In this document: piece after piece, positions 8,018 through 14,766 of the stretch
Layout of the letters: each line of letters begins with the position of its first letter
Position numbering within the stretch: the first letter of the stretch is position 1
Position numbers and translations under genes: made by a program
Notes under the pieces: generated by a model
Told to the model about the DNA's origin: nothing
The model's input: only the letters and a program-made list of their open reading frames with translations
Databases searched by the model: none
Origin: Desulfuromonadales bacterium
Lineage (GTDB): Bacteria > Desulfobacterota > Desulfuromonadia > Desulfuromonadales > JACZKF01
Assembly: GCA_029289095.1 (NCBI GenBank)
Contig: JARFUG010000001.1
Span: 27,490-91,489, forward strand
DNA length: 64,000 nucleotides
Direction of reading: 5' to 3'

Positions 8018-9073
8018 TCAATACAGCACCCGGAAGGCCGAGGCTTTGAACGCGGCGAAGACCTCTGCGCCGGAAGCGATCCCCAGTTCATCGACGGCCG
8101 GATGTACGACCTCTGAGACGAGCTTCTCCCCCCCGCAGTCGAGTTCCACCCCCACCCTGCCGTCCATCTCGAAGACGTCCGTCACCCGGCAGGGGAGGAG
8201 GTTTCGGGCGCTGATCGCCTCGGGATGGCGCTTGAAGAGCATGATGTCCTTGGAGGAGAGCTCGAAGACCTCTCCTGTCTCGCAAGCGTCGGAGGTGAGA
8301 TAGAGTTCGCGCTCTCCCCATCGAAAAGTGCACAGGCCGTCGCGCTCCCCGATCCTCACCAGACGCAGCAGATTGATATACCCGACCTGGCTCGTCCCCA
8401 TGCGACGGCGGGCCAGCTCTTCGCCGGAAGTCTCTCCCATAAGCCGCCCCGATTCGAACTCCAGGATCCTGTCGGTCATCAGCCGCATCTCGTTGAGCGA
8501 GTGACTGATGAAGAGGAGGGGAATGCCGAATTCGGCAAACGTGCTCTTCAGATAGGGGATGATCTGGTACTTGAGCCCCTCGTCAAGACCGGTGAGAGGC
8601 TCGTCCATGAGGATGAGGCTGGGGGCTGCCAGCACCGCACGCCCCAGCGCGACCCGCTGCCGCTCCCCTCCGGAGAGGGTGTTGACCCCCCGGGAGAGAA
8701 GGCGATCGAGATCAAGGACGCGGCACAGGGCGTCGGGATCGATCTTGCGTTCGGCTTTCGGAATCCTCTTGTAGCCGTAGAGGAGGTTTCGCAGCACGCT
8801 CATGTGAGGGAAAAGATGGGCATGCTGGAAAACAACGGCGATGCGGCGGCGCTCAGGCGGCACGTCTATTCCCTCTGCCGAGCTGTAGAGGATGCGCCCG
8901 TCCAGGCGGATCTCTCCGGAATCGGGCCGAAGCAGCCCGGCAAGCATGTGGACCAGAGTCGATTTGCCGCTCCCCGACCTGCCGAAGATCCCGATCCGCT
9001 CCCCTTCGACACGGAATTCGCTCTGGAAGGCGAAGCCCTCGAAACTTTTTCTCAGGGATACATCGAGCCTCAT
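8018..9073 (-). CDS. modC: Molybdate ABC transporter ATP-binding protein
   Basis: The protein has 351 residues. The ABC ATPase half contains Walker A GRSGSGKST, the signature LSGGERQRVALGRA, Walker B LILMDEPL and the switch histidine in LLFISHS. The C-terminal third (about GTSQVGYINLL onward) has the length and sequence of the TOBE/MOP molybdate-binding domain, so it is a ModC rather than a generic ATPase. It powers molybdate import for FeMo-co. Its ATG overlaps the modB stop (ATGA), showing translational coupling. It is the last gene of modABC, and the MITE lies 25 bases after it. Confidence 0.93.
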   Translation of the reverse strand: MRLDVSLRKSFEGFAFQSEFRVEGERIGIFGRSGSGKSTLVHMLAGLLRPDSGEIRLDGRILYSSAEGIDVPPERRRIAVVFQHAHLFPHMSVLRNLLYGYKRIPKAERKIDPDALCRVLDLDRLLSRGVNTLSGGERQRVALGRAVLAAPSLILMDEPLTGLDEGLKYQIIPYLKSTFAEFGIPLLFISHSLNEMRLMTDRILEFESGRLMGETSGEELARRRMGTSQVGYINLLRLVRIGERDGLCTFRWGERELYLTSDACETGEVFELSSKDIMLFKRHPEAISARNLLPCRVTDVFEMDGRVGVELDCGGEKLVSEVVHPAVDELGIASGAEVFAAFKASAFRVLY

Positions 9074-9759
9074 CGGCGCCTCTCGCGGTGAAAACGGTGG
9101 GCCAGTCCCTCGTTGATCAGAAGCACGGTATAAGAAAGGACGATGGAGACGAGGCAAAGGGCGAGGGCCATCGCTTCGCCGCCGGGCATGTTGGTGTAGT
9201 CGTAAATGGCCAGAGGGATCGTCTGGGTCACCCCGGGGATGTTCCCCGCCACGATAATGGTCGCCCCGAATTCCCCGAGGCTTCGGGCGAACATCAGGGA
9301 CGCCCCTGCGAAGATCGAACGGATCGACAGGGGGAGAATGATGGTGAAGAGCGTGTCGTACCAGGGCGCGCCGAGAGTGCGCGAGGCCTGGATGAGACGA
9401 TCGTCGATCGCCTCGAGCCCGATGCGGATGGAGCGCACCAGCAGGGGGAAGCCGACCACCGCCGAGGCGACCACCGCCGCCATCCAGGTAAAGACGATGC
9501 GGATGTCGAACTCGGCAAGGAGAGAGCCGATCCACCCCCGCTCCCCCAGGGCGAGGAGCAGGAGATATCCGACCACCACCGGCGGAAGGACGAGCGGGAG
9601 GTTGACGAGAGCGTCGAAGACCGATTTGCCCCGCATCCGGGTGAATACGATGAGATAGGCCGCTGCAAATCCGAAAGGAAGCGACACCACCGTGGCCGTG
9701 GTCGCCACTTTGGCCGAGAGCCAGATGGCCTGGTAGTCGGAGGAGATGAGATCGAGCAT
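9070..9759 (-). CDS. modB: Molybdate ABC transporter permease
   Basis: The protein has 229 residues and five to six predicted membrane helices. The cytoplasmic EAA loop (ASRTLGAPWYDTLFTIILPLSIRS) couples to the ATPase, and RSLGEFGATIIVAGNIPG is characteristic of ModB and CysT/W permeases. The start at 9759 is preferred over ATG 9774 because AGGAA lies 5 bases upstream. A repeat hairpin fills the 104-base gap to modA. The stop overlaps the modC start. Confidence 0.92.
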   Translation of the reverse strand: MLDLISSDYQAIWLSAKVATTATVVSLPFGFAAAYLIVFTRMRGKSVFDALVNLPLVLPPVVVGYLLLLALGERGWIGSLLAEFDIRIVFTWMAAVVASAVVGFPLLVRSIRIGLEAIDDRLIQASRTLGAPWYDTLFTIILPLSIRSIFAGASLMFARSLGEFGATIIVAGNIPGVTQTIPLAIYDYTNMPGGEAMALALCLVSIVLSYTVLLINEGLAHRFHRERRR

Positions 9760-9778
9760 GGAAATTCCTGACATGACG

Positions 9779-9862
9779 TGACGGGGACGAGGTGCGCGGG
9801 ACACGAAAAACAACGTAAAGACGATTTCCGCGTCCCGCGTCCCGCAAGCCGCGTCCCGACTG
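9779..9862. repeat. Heptamer-repeat hairpin between modA and modB
   Basis: Read in the direction of transcription, the array begins 7 bases after the modA stop. It runs through 7-base units such as GGGACGC and GGCTTGC, then turns into an arm of complementary units. The arms can pair across about 30 bases. Closely related arrays lie after nifD and at the end of rluD. Confidence 0.7.
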
Positions 9863-9863
9863 G

Positions 9864-10607
9864 CTATTTCACGATGAAGCCATGTTCCTGCAGGATTCCC
9901 CTCGCCTCCGCCCCTTGCAGAAAGTCAAAGAAGTCGCGTGCCTCGGGATTCTGCGCCCCGCGCTCCGTCATGGCCATGGGGTAGATCGCCGGGGAGTGAA
10001 GATCACCGGGGACCTCGAAGAGAACGACGGCATTTCTCGCCAGTGCGGCGTCGGTGCGATAAACGAAGGCGCCGTCGACCTCCCCTCGGTCGGCATGAAC
10101 GAGAGCCTGGCGCACGTCCTGGGTCATCACGAGCTTCCCGTCTGCAAGGAGCTTCTCGTAAAGACCGGCCCTTGTCAGCGCCTCCTGGGCGTACTGACCA
10201 GCGGGGACGCTCCTGGGGCTCCCCATGGAGATCCGCCTCATCTCGAGCAGATCGCGCAGGGACGAAACCTCATGTTCCGGCCGCCCGACGAAGACGAGGC
10301 GGTTGGCGGCGAAGACCTCCACGCTCTCGGAAGAAACACGCCTTTGCTCCACCAGAAAGTCCATCCACTGGGGATGGGCCGAGATGAAGATGTCGGCCGG
10401 AGCCCCCTGAAGGATCTGCTTGGCCAAAGCGCCCGAAGCCCCCGTATTCAGAACGAAACGCACACCGGGACGGTTGCTGGAATAGCTCTCCTGCAGGACC
10501 TTGAGGACATCGGTCAGGCTGACGGCGGCCGAGACGCGAACTTCACCGGCATAAGCCGGAAAGGCGATGAGACAGGCGAAAAGCGTCAGGACGGTTCGTT
10601 TCCACAT
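9864..10607 (-). CDS. modA: Molybdate ABC transporter substrate-binding protein
   Basis: A 247-residue periplasmic binding protein with a signal peptide (MWKRTVLTLFACLIAFPAYA). The mature N-terminus VRVSAAVSLTDVLKVL and the segments NTGASGALAKQI, GAPADIFISA and DRGEVDGAFVYRTDA are typical of ModA. Ser and Ala backbone positions in these segments bind the oxyanion in the family. It delivers molybdate (or tungstate) to ModB/ModC. ATG 10607 is chosen; GTG 10616 is possible and adds three residues. It is the first gene of modABC. No clear sigma-54 element or ModE palindrome was recognised upstream. Confidence 0.92.
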   Translation of the reverse strand: MWKRTVLTLFACLIAFPAYAGEVRVSAAVSLTDVLKVLQESYSSNRPGVRFVLNTGASGALAKQILQGAPADIFISAHPQWMDFLVEQRRVSSESVEVFAANRLVFVGRPEHEVSSLRDLLEMRRISMGSPRSVPAGQYAQEALTRAGLYEKLLADGKLVMTQDVRQALVHADRGEVDGAFVYRTDAALARNAVVLFEVPGDLHSPAIYPMAMTERGAQNPEARDFFDFLQGAEARGILQEHGFIVK

Positions 10608-10739
10608 GATTCGCACCCATTCGTATTCCCAGTGAATCTTCCCTACATTAATACCCCGGTCGGTTCGCTTTCCAGAAAAAAATACGACCGTCTCGAGGAT
10701 GCTCTGTCTTTTCCACGCTTTTCAAGCGTTTTGAAGGCA

Positions 10740-10872
10740 AGTGTCTCACGCGACGATGCGACGTAAAAACCATTCGAATCAAAACCTGCATTCGCGCTGC
10801 TGTTCAAGAAAACCTGCTTTTTTGCTTTGGATCCGCCTTTCGTCGCGTCGTTGCGTCGTCGCGTGAAACACG
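10740..10872. repeat. Imperfect inverted repeat with octamer units after nifB
   Basis: An arm near 10740-10768 and its counterpart near 10842-10872 share about 25 bases in inverted orientation (core CACGCGACGA, CGACG). In the nifB direction the proximal arm is a short array of 8-mers of the type GCGACGAC and GCAACGAC. About 75 bases separate the arms. The stretch between modA and nifB holds no convincing gene. Confidence 0.5.
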
Positions 10873-10892
10873 CCTTTAAGGCTTTGCCCCTT

Positions 10893-11759
10893 TCACGCAT
10901 TCAGCGCCGCCAGATCGATATCCTGCCCCACCACCCCGGCGGCGTCGGCGCGGCACTGCTTGCAGTGACGCGCCTGCGAAACAATCAGCTCGGCCTGGTT
11001 GCGCACGATCTCCATCGTCGCCTCGGACGGCGGTTCGATCTGCCTGAACTTTCCGACGGGGATCACCGGCATGATGTTCATCATCGCCGCCCCGAGTCCT
11101 CGCACCTTGACGGCCAGATCGAGGGTCTCGTGATCGTTGACGCCGGGGATGTAAACGTGATTGACCTTGACCATCATCCCGGCCGCCGCAGCCGCCTCGA
11201 CCCCCTTGAACTGCTGCGCGAGGAGCAGTGCGGCCGCCTCGATCCCGTCGATCTTCCGGCCGTCGAGCTTGATCCACTCGTAAACCTTTGCGCCGGCCTC
11301 AGGGGTCAGGGCGTTGATTGTCACCGTCAGGCTATGTACGTCGTGGGCGAGAATGGTCTCGATCTTCTCCGGCAGGACGAGACCGTTGGTCGAAAGACAG
11401 AGGGTCATTTCGGGGAAAGCCTGCCGGATGAGCCGGAACGTCTCGAAGGTCTTAGGGTTGGCCAGCGGATCGCCCGGGCCGGCGATGCCGACGACCTTGA
11501 GTCGCGCCCCGCCCTGCTTTTCCATGTGCCGCTTCACCAGGCGCACCCGCTCCACCGACTGCTCGGGAGTCAGAACCCGGCTCGTCACCCCGGGGCGGCT
11601 CTCGTTGGCGCAGTCGAAACGACGCTCGCAGAAGCCGCACTTGATGTTGCACCCGGGTGCGACGGGAAGATGGATGCGGCCGGCCTTGCTGTGGTCGCCG
11701 CCGAAACAGGGGTGCTCCGTCTGAGTCTTCATCTTCATCATGGGGCACTGCATCGCCAT
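10893..11759 (-). CDS. nifB: NifB, radical-SAM FeMo-co precursor synthase (short form)
   Basis: The 288-residue protein has the radical-SAM cluster motif CNIKCGFC at about residues 33-40, preceded by HLPVAPG. It also has the additional NifB cysteines (CANESRPG after the motif, and CKQCRAD near the C-terminus). It fuses two [4Fe-4S] units and inserts carbide and sulfide to form NifB-co, the core of FeMo-co. It lacks the C-terminal NifX-like domain of proteobacterial NifB, and separate NifX-like genes lie upstream. ATG 11759 has AGGAG 7 bases before it. The leader has a sigma-54 promoter and terminator hairpins. Confidence 0.93.
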   Translation of the reverse strand: MAMQCPMMKMKTQTEHPCFGGDHSKAGRIHLPVAPGCNIKCGFCERRFDCANESRPGVTSRVLTPEQSVERVRLVKRHMEKQGGARLKVVGIAGPGDPLANPKTFETFRLIRQAFPEMTLCLSTNGLVLPEKIETILAHDVHSLTVTINALTPEAGAKVYEWIKLDGRKIDGIEAAALLLAQQFKGVEAAAAAGMMVKVNHVYIPGVNDHETLDLAVKVRGLGAAMMNIMPVIPVGKFRQIEPPSEATMEIVRNQAELIVSQARHCKQCRADAAGVVGQDIDLAALNA

Positions 11760-11784
11760 GGTCGTTCTCCTTTCCTGAAACGCG

Positions 11785-11820
11785 AACGGCGCTCTCCGGA
11801 TCGATCCGGAAAGCGCCGTT
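11785..11820 (-). promoter_or_regulatory. Second hairpin in the nifB leader
   Basis: AACGGCGCT and its complement form a long GC-rich stem around TCCGGATCGATCCGG. No T run follows. Its foot can pair as GGC, hexaloop AACGGC, GCT, again with A1 and G4. It may be a second antiterminator site or may simply shield the ribosome-binding region. Confidence 0.45.
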
Positions 11821-11835
11821 GCCTTCTGAAATAAC

Positions 11836-11909
11836 GAATAAAGCCCCGGGAGGAGTCGTCCTCGCCGGGGCTTCGTTGCCGTAATCGTCAGGGACACGCC
11901 ATCGTGTCC
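11836..11909 (-). promoter_or_regulatory. Leader hairpins and terminator upstream of nifB
   Basis: On the minus strand the first hairpin (11909-11892) is GGACAC, loop GATGGC, GTGTCC. The second (11880-11869) is GGC, hexaloop AACGAA, GCC, with A1 and G4. It overlaps the foot of a strong terminator stem (11872-11836; AAGCCCCGG with its complement) followed by a modest T-rich run. The layout matches an ANTAR-controlled leader, but the first loop lacks A at position 1. Confidence 0.6.
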
Positions 11910-11932
11910 GTTATCCTGTTGCAAACAGATTT

Positions 11933-11948
11933 AGCATGCCGCGTGCCA
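11933..11948 (-). promoter_or_regulatory. Sigma-54 promoter of nifB
   Basis: TGGCACGCGGCATGCT on the minus strand matches the -24/-12 consensus at nearly all informative positions, with correct GG-GC spacing. It is about 24 bases upstream of the first leader hairpin. Confidence 0.85.
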
Positions 11949-12142
11949 ACCCGGCAAAGGTCCGAAAAACGGCCGGATGCCCAGGCCCGCCCTCGACCGC
12001 CTGCCTACGCAATAGGCGCCCTCTCCCGCAGGCGACCCCGATTTATGCACCCCCCTTGCAAAAAGCAAAATTGATCGCTTGCCGCCTCGCTAGAAATGAC
12101 CTATATTCAGGATAATATTGGGTACTCAAAAGAGGTCTGAAA

Positions 12143-12388
12143 ATGGAACGTCTCTATGCCCGCGCATCGATCAGCATCAGCGATTTGAAAAAGAACCCCT
12201 CCCGGATCATCCATGAGGCGGAAGGCGCTCCCGTGGCGATCCTGAATCATAACAAACCGAGCGCCTATCTCGTTCCGGCCGAGGCATTCGAAGCCCTCAT
12301 GGAAAAGCTCGAGGACTATGAGCTCTCCCGCATCGTCCGGGAAAGAGAGGACGAACCGACGGTCAAGGTTTCACTTGATAAGCTTTAG
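12143..12388 (+). CDS. Phd/YefM-type antitoxin
   Basis: An 81-residue antitoxin of the Phd/YefM (StbD) family. The DNA-binding N-terminus reads ASISISDLKKNPSRIIHEA and is followed by VAILNHNKPSAYLVPAEAFEAL, typical of the fold. The C-terminal tail (EREDEPTVKVSLDKL) should wrap the toxin. It would neutralise the RelE-type toxin encoded immediately downstream and repress its own promoter (a TATAAT-like box lies at about 12112). The toxin start overlaps its last codons. Confidence 0.85.
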   Translation: MERLYARASISISDLKKNPSRIIHEAEGAPVAILNHNKPSAYLVPAEAFEALMEKLEDYELSRIVREREDEPTVKVSLDKL

Positions 12389-12668
12389 CCTCGAATTCAA
12401 GGAATCCGCTTTGAAGGAGTGGAAGAAGCTCGATGGCGGAATCCGCGAGCAGTTCAAAAAGAAGCTTGCCGAACGCCTGGGCCGCCCGCGCGTCGAGTCT
12501 GCCCGGCTTAGAGGCATGACCGATTGCTACAAGATCAAGCTGAAGAATGCCGGTTACCGGCTGGTTTACCAGGTGGACGACACCCGGGTTGTGGTCGTTG
12601 TGGTGGCGGTCGGCAGGCGGGAGAGCCTGGCTGTTTACAAGCAGGCGGGCAAACGTGTGAGGGAGTAA
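12375..12668 (+). CDS. RelE/ParE-superfamily toxin
   Basis: A 97-residue RelE-type toxin. Family hallmarks are the N-terminal SLEFKESALKEWKKLD helix, LRGMTDCYKIKLKNAGYRLVYQV in the core strands and the C-terminal VVVAVGRRE with basic residues. Such toxins cleave mRNA on the ribosome. TTG 12375 is the likeliest start: it overlaps the antitoxin stop by 14 bases, and no ATG or GTG sits at the correct place. The 3' third is overlapped on the opposite strand by a ribbon-helix-helix reading frame. Confidence 0.82.
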   Translation: MISFSLEFKESALKEWKKLDGGIREQFKKKLAERLGRPRVESARLRGMTDCYKIKLKNAGYRLVYQVDDTRVVVVVVAVGRRESLAVYKQAGKRVRE

Positions 12669-12837
12669 GCTGCCGCCACCCCACTCCCAGCGCCCGGTCC
12701 TCGCGGAGCTCCAGGGCCTCCTTCACCAGATCCCGCATCAGCATGGACATGGAGACGCCTTCGTCTTCGGCCAGGTCGTGCAGGGCATTATAGAGGGGTT
12801 TTTCCAGGACCACGTTGATTCTCGGATACCTCTTCAC
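12535..12837 (-). pseudogene. Ribbon-helix-helix (CopG-type) antitoxin, probably degraded
   Basis: From GTG 12837 the frame reads KRYPRINVVLEKPLYNALHDLAEDEG and then MRDLVKEALELREDRAL. This is the compact RHH DNA-binding domain common in antitoxins. After residue 55 the sequence departs from the family (Cys/Pro-rich and antisense to relE). The natural C-terminus therefore seems lost through a frameshift or fusion with the relBE module. No toxin partner is adjacent and no ribosome-binding site is evident. Confidence 0.5.
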
Positions 12838-12891
12838 GCCAGTAATCGAGAATGCCGGTATCGGCAACTCGATCTTTGACACCTCCAGACG

Positions 12892-12931
12892 AAAAAGGGG
12901 CGGCAGGACGCCCCTCGCACCCTGCCGCCCA
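12892..12931 (-). terminator. Rho-independent terminator of the nifX/ferredoxin genes
   Basis: The minus-strand stem GGGCGGCAGG / CCTGCCGCCC has a 13-base loop and is followed by CTTTTTCG. It lies 44 bases after the stop of the second NifX-like gene and ends the nifH-to-nifX transcription direction. Confidence 0.85.
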
Positions 12932-12974
12932 CGCCGAAGGCCATGGCAGCTTCCGCTCAACTCGCGGAATTATT

Positions 12975-13328
12975 TCAGCCTTCCTGACACCCGCATCCGG
13001 AAAGGGTCCGGAGCGCCGCCCGCAGCGCCTCGTCGATGGGTCCCTCGGCGCAGATCGTTTCGATTCCCGCCTTTTTCAGCTCGGCCTTGGGCGCCTCGCC
13101 GATCATGGCGCTCACCACCGCCCGACACCCCGCAAGAGATGCAATGGTCCTGTTCAGAAGGCCGTACCGGGTCGGGTGCTCGGGATCGAAGGAGCAGTAC
13201 TTCTCGACCGCGATCTCCCCTAGGGCGGAAGATCCTCCTTTTTCCACCTCGAAGATGAGAAATCGCTCGGCATGACCGAAATGCTGGTCGACGTCCCTGC
13301 CCGACTTGGATGCAACGGCGATACGCAT
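12975..13328 (-). CDS. NifX/NifB-tail family FeMo-cofactor carrier-like protein
   Basis: A 117-residue protein of the dinitrogenase iron-molybdenum-cofactor family (NifX, NafY core, C-terminal NifB). It starts MRIAVASKSGRDVDQHFGHAERFLIFEV, with the conserved VDQHFGHA segment, and later reads CRAVVSAMIGEAPKAELKKAGI. It probably binds NifB-co or VK-cluster intermediates between NifB and NifEN. It ends with a CGC pair of cysteines. It follows the nif ferredoxin by 45 bases, and a terminator follows. Which of the two NifX-like proteins corresponds to classical NifX cannot be decided here. Confidence 0.85.
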   Translation of the reverse strand: MRIAVASKSGRDVDQHFGHAERFLIFEVEKGGSSALGEIAVEKYCSFDPEHPTRYGLLNRTIASLAGCRAVVSAMIGEAPKAELKKAGIETICAEGPIDEALRAALRTLSGCGCQEG

Positions 13329-13340
13329 ATTTTACCTCCG

Positions 13341-13370
13341 CTTTACTCCTTACTCCTCACTCCTCACCCG
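13341..13370. repeat. Heptamer array after the nif ferredoxin gene
   Basis: In the gene direction, units GGGTGAG, GAGTGAG and GAGTAAG follow within a few bases of the ferredoxin stop with a period of 7. About four units are present and no complementary arm is seen. Confidence 0.6.
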
Positions 13371-13373
13371 GTT

Positions 13374-13643
13374 TCAAACAGCCATCGGCCTGAAGCTGAA
13401 GGCCTTCTTGCTGCAGCTTACGCCGCAGGCGACGCAGCCGATGCATTTGCTGTCGTCGATGATGCTCATGACCATGCGGATCGATTCAGATTCCTCGTCC
13501 TCGAGATCCTCGGGGCCGAGAACGCCCCGCGAGCAGACCTTGTAGCACCGCCCGCAGCCGATACATTTCTCGTGATCGATCGATTCGATAAAGGTGGGGG
13601 TCCAGTCCTTCCCCCCCTTGTTCTTTGCCGTGTAGAAAGCCAT
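13374..13643 (-). CDS. fdxB: Nif-specific 2[4Fe-4S] ferredoxin (ferredoxin III type)
   Basis: An 89-residue ferredoxin with two cluster motifs, CIGCGRCYKVC at about residues 27-37 and CIGCVACGVSC at about 67-77. The 29-residue acidic spacer between them (DLEDEESES) is the pattern of nif-specific ferredoxin III (FdxB). It is found in nif operons and is thought to donate electrons to nitrogenase or to cofactor assembly. It lies between the two NifX-like genes. Confidence 0.88.
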   Translation of the reverse strand: MAFYTAKNKGGKDWTPTFIESIDHEKCIGCGRCYKVCSRGVLGPEDLEDEESESIRMVMSIIDDSKCIGCVACGVSCSKKAFSFRPMAV

Positions 13644-13661
13644 TTTTTCACTCCGTAAAAA

Positions 13662-13740
13662 GGTTCAAGATTCAAAGGCTCAAGGGTCAATGTCCAAGAT
13701 GCAAGGCTTGCCTTAACCTTGCTCCTTGTACCTTTTTTCT
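13662..13740. repeat. Heptamer-repeat hairpin between nifX and the nif ferredoxin
   Basis: In the gene direction the array starts about 17 bases after the nifX stop with units like GGTACAA and GGAGCAA. It then turns over near 13707 into complementary units (GCCTTTG, TCTTGAA). The whole 80-base gap is made of such units. Confidence 0.65.
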
Positions 13741-13745
13741 GCTTT

Positions 13746-14120
13746 TCAGTCTGGCCGCTCGCCCTTCATCATCGCCTTGCGCATCCACGGGGGCGGGGAT
13801 CCGCGCAGCACTTCCTGCAGCTTCTCCACCACCTTTGCGATCGGCTCCCGATCCTTGCTCTTGACGGGATGGATCTTTTTAGCCACCAGCCGCGCCGCGG
13901 CCGGTCCGCCGATCTCGGCAACGTAGACCAGGGCGCAATCCCCCAGAGCGACGGAGCGGGCCTCGATGCGGTCCGCCTCGTCCGCACCTTCCGCCTTGAC
14001 CTGAACGATTCCCGAGAATTCGGCCGTGTCGGGACCGACCTCCCAGATGAGGAAGTGCTCGGCCCGTCCGAAGTGTTCGTCGACGTGGACCCTGTCTGCA
14101 CTTGCGAAGGCGATTTTCAT
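13746..14120 (-). CDS. nifX: NifX-like FeMo-cofactor carrier protein
   Basis: The 124-residue protein starts at ATG 14120 (AGGA 7 bases upstream). It begins MKIAFASADRVHVDEHFGRAEHFLIWEV, the family signature VDEHFGRA. The domain continues with DCALVYVAEIGGPAAARLVAKKI. The C-terminal PPPWMRKAM segment is found in NifX-like proteins that follow nifK or nifN. It should carry or protect FeMo-co precursors. It differs from the second NifX-like protein at 12975-13328, so these are ancient paralogues rather than a recent duplication. A terminator-like leader precedes it. Confidence 0.87.
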   Translation of the reverse strand: MKIAFASADRVHVDEHFGRAEHFLIWEVGPDTAEFSGIVQVKAEGADEADRIEARSVALGDCALVYVAEIGGPAAARLVAKKIHPVKSKDREPIAKVVEKLQEVLRGSPPPWMRKAMMKGERPD

Positions 14121-14209
14121 GGCGTGTCCTTTCTCTTTTCCGAGCTCGATGAGCTCAAAGCGGCGTGTGCGGAACATGGTGGCTCCGTCTGCAACGGTAA
14201 TGGCGAAAA

Positions 14210-14250
14210 GCAAAAAGGCGCCCTCATTCGAAATGGTCGGCGCCTTTGCC
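14210..14250 (-). promoter_or_regulatory. Terminator with possible ANTAR hairpin upstream of nifX
   Basis: On the minus strand GGCGCC and its copy form a stem around a 16-base loop, followed by TTTTTGCTTTT. The foot can pair instead as GGC, hexaloop AAAGGC, GCC (14250-14239), with A1 and G4, in the same arrangement as the second hairpin of the nifV leader. A first hairpin is not clear. It would attenuate transcription from nifK and the HTH gene into nifX and the ferredoxin. Confidence 0.5.
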
Positions 14251-14341
14251 TTTTTCCTATTCAAGCTGTGATGTCCGACCTTCAGTCCTGCCTCGAGAAG
14301 AGGGCGCCGAAGGCGGGCGGGGGCGTATCGGCCTGCCCGCG

Positions 14342-14671
14342 CTATCCGTCCCTGACGGAGAACCTCGGTTCTGAAATCGACTCCCCCTTGCAGACGGGGC
14401 AGCGTCCAGGGCGATCGAGACGCTCGCGCTTGGCGAAGGCGAAGCCGCACTTGCGGCAAAGCGCCGGCTCGATCTCCAGACGCCCGTCGCCCGCCTGCAG
14501 GGACCTGCGGATGTGCTCCAGGTGCCGGGCGACCTCCTTCTCGGGGATGCCGACTCCGGCGGAGATCTCTCGCGGAGTCAGGCAAGAGCCGCGCAGCAGA
14601 TCGACGACCTGCTGCCGGACCGTTTCTCCTCTTTGCGCCGGAACAAAGGGCTTCTTTGGCGTGCTGGTCAT
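14342..14671 (-). CDS. HTH domain fused to a Zn-ribbon, predicted transcriptional regulator
   Basis: A 109-residue protein of the type grouped as HTH plus Zn-ribbon (COG3357-like). An N-terminal winged-helix half (VRQQVVDLLRGSCLTPREISAGVGIPEKEVARHL, about residues 18-51) precedes a C4 zinc site (CRKCGFAF at about 72 and CPVCKG at about 91). It may repress or sense metal or redox state. Its location between nifK and nifX suggests a local role in nif control, which is inference. ATG 14671 lies 95 bases after the nifK stop. Confidence 0.72.
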   Translation of the reverse strand: MTSTPKKPFVPAQRGETVRQQVVDLLRGSCLTPREISAGVGIPEKEVARHLEHIRRSLQAGDGRLEIEPALCRKCGFAFAKRERLDRPGRCPVCKGESISEPRFSVRDG

Positions 14672-14766
14672 GGGATCTCCGTATTGAGGACAGTTTCCTC
14701 ATTGCACCACGTCGAACCCGTATTTTCAATCCACTACTGCTTTACAAAATCCCGATTTACTGAAAA

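Noticed and set aside
7541..8116. A 191-codon plus-strand frame across the amidotransferase start and the MITE
   Set aside because: It runs through noncoding MITE sequence and antisense to modC.
10643..10900. An 85-codon minus-strand frame between modA and nifB
   Set aside because: Low-complexity, Lys/Arg/Ser-rich, overlaps the inverted repeat and nifB end, and has no ribosome-binding site.
13746..14729. A 327-codon frame that would join nifX to a longer N-terminus
   Set aside because: The upstream part overlaps the HTH gene in another frame; the nifX family start and a good ribosome-binding site are at 14120.
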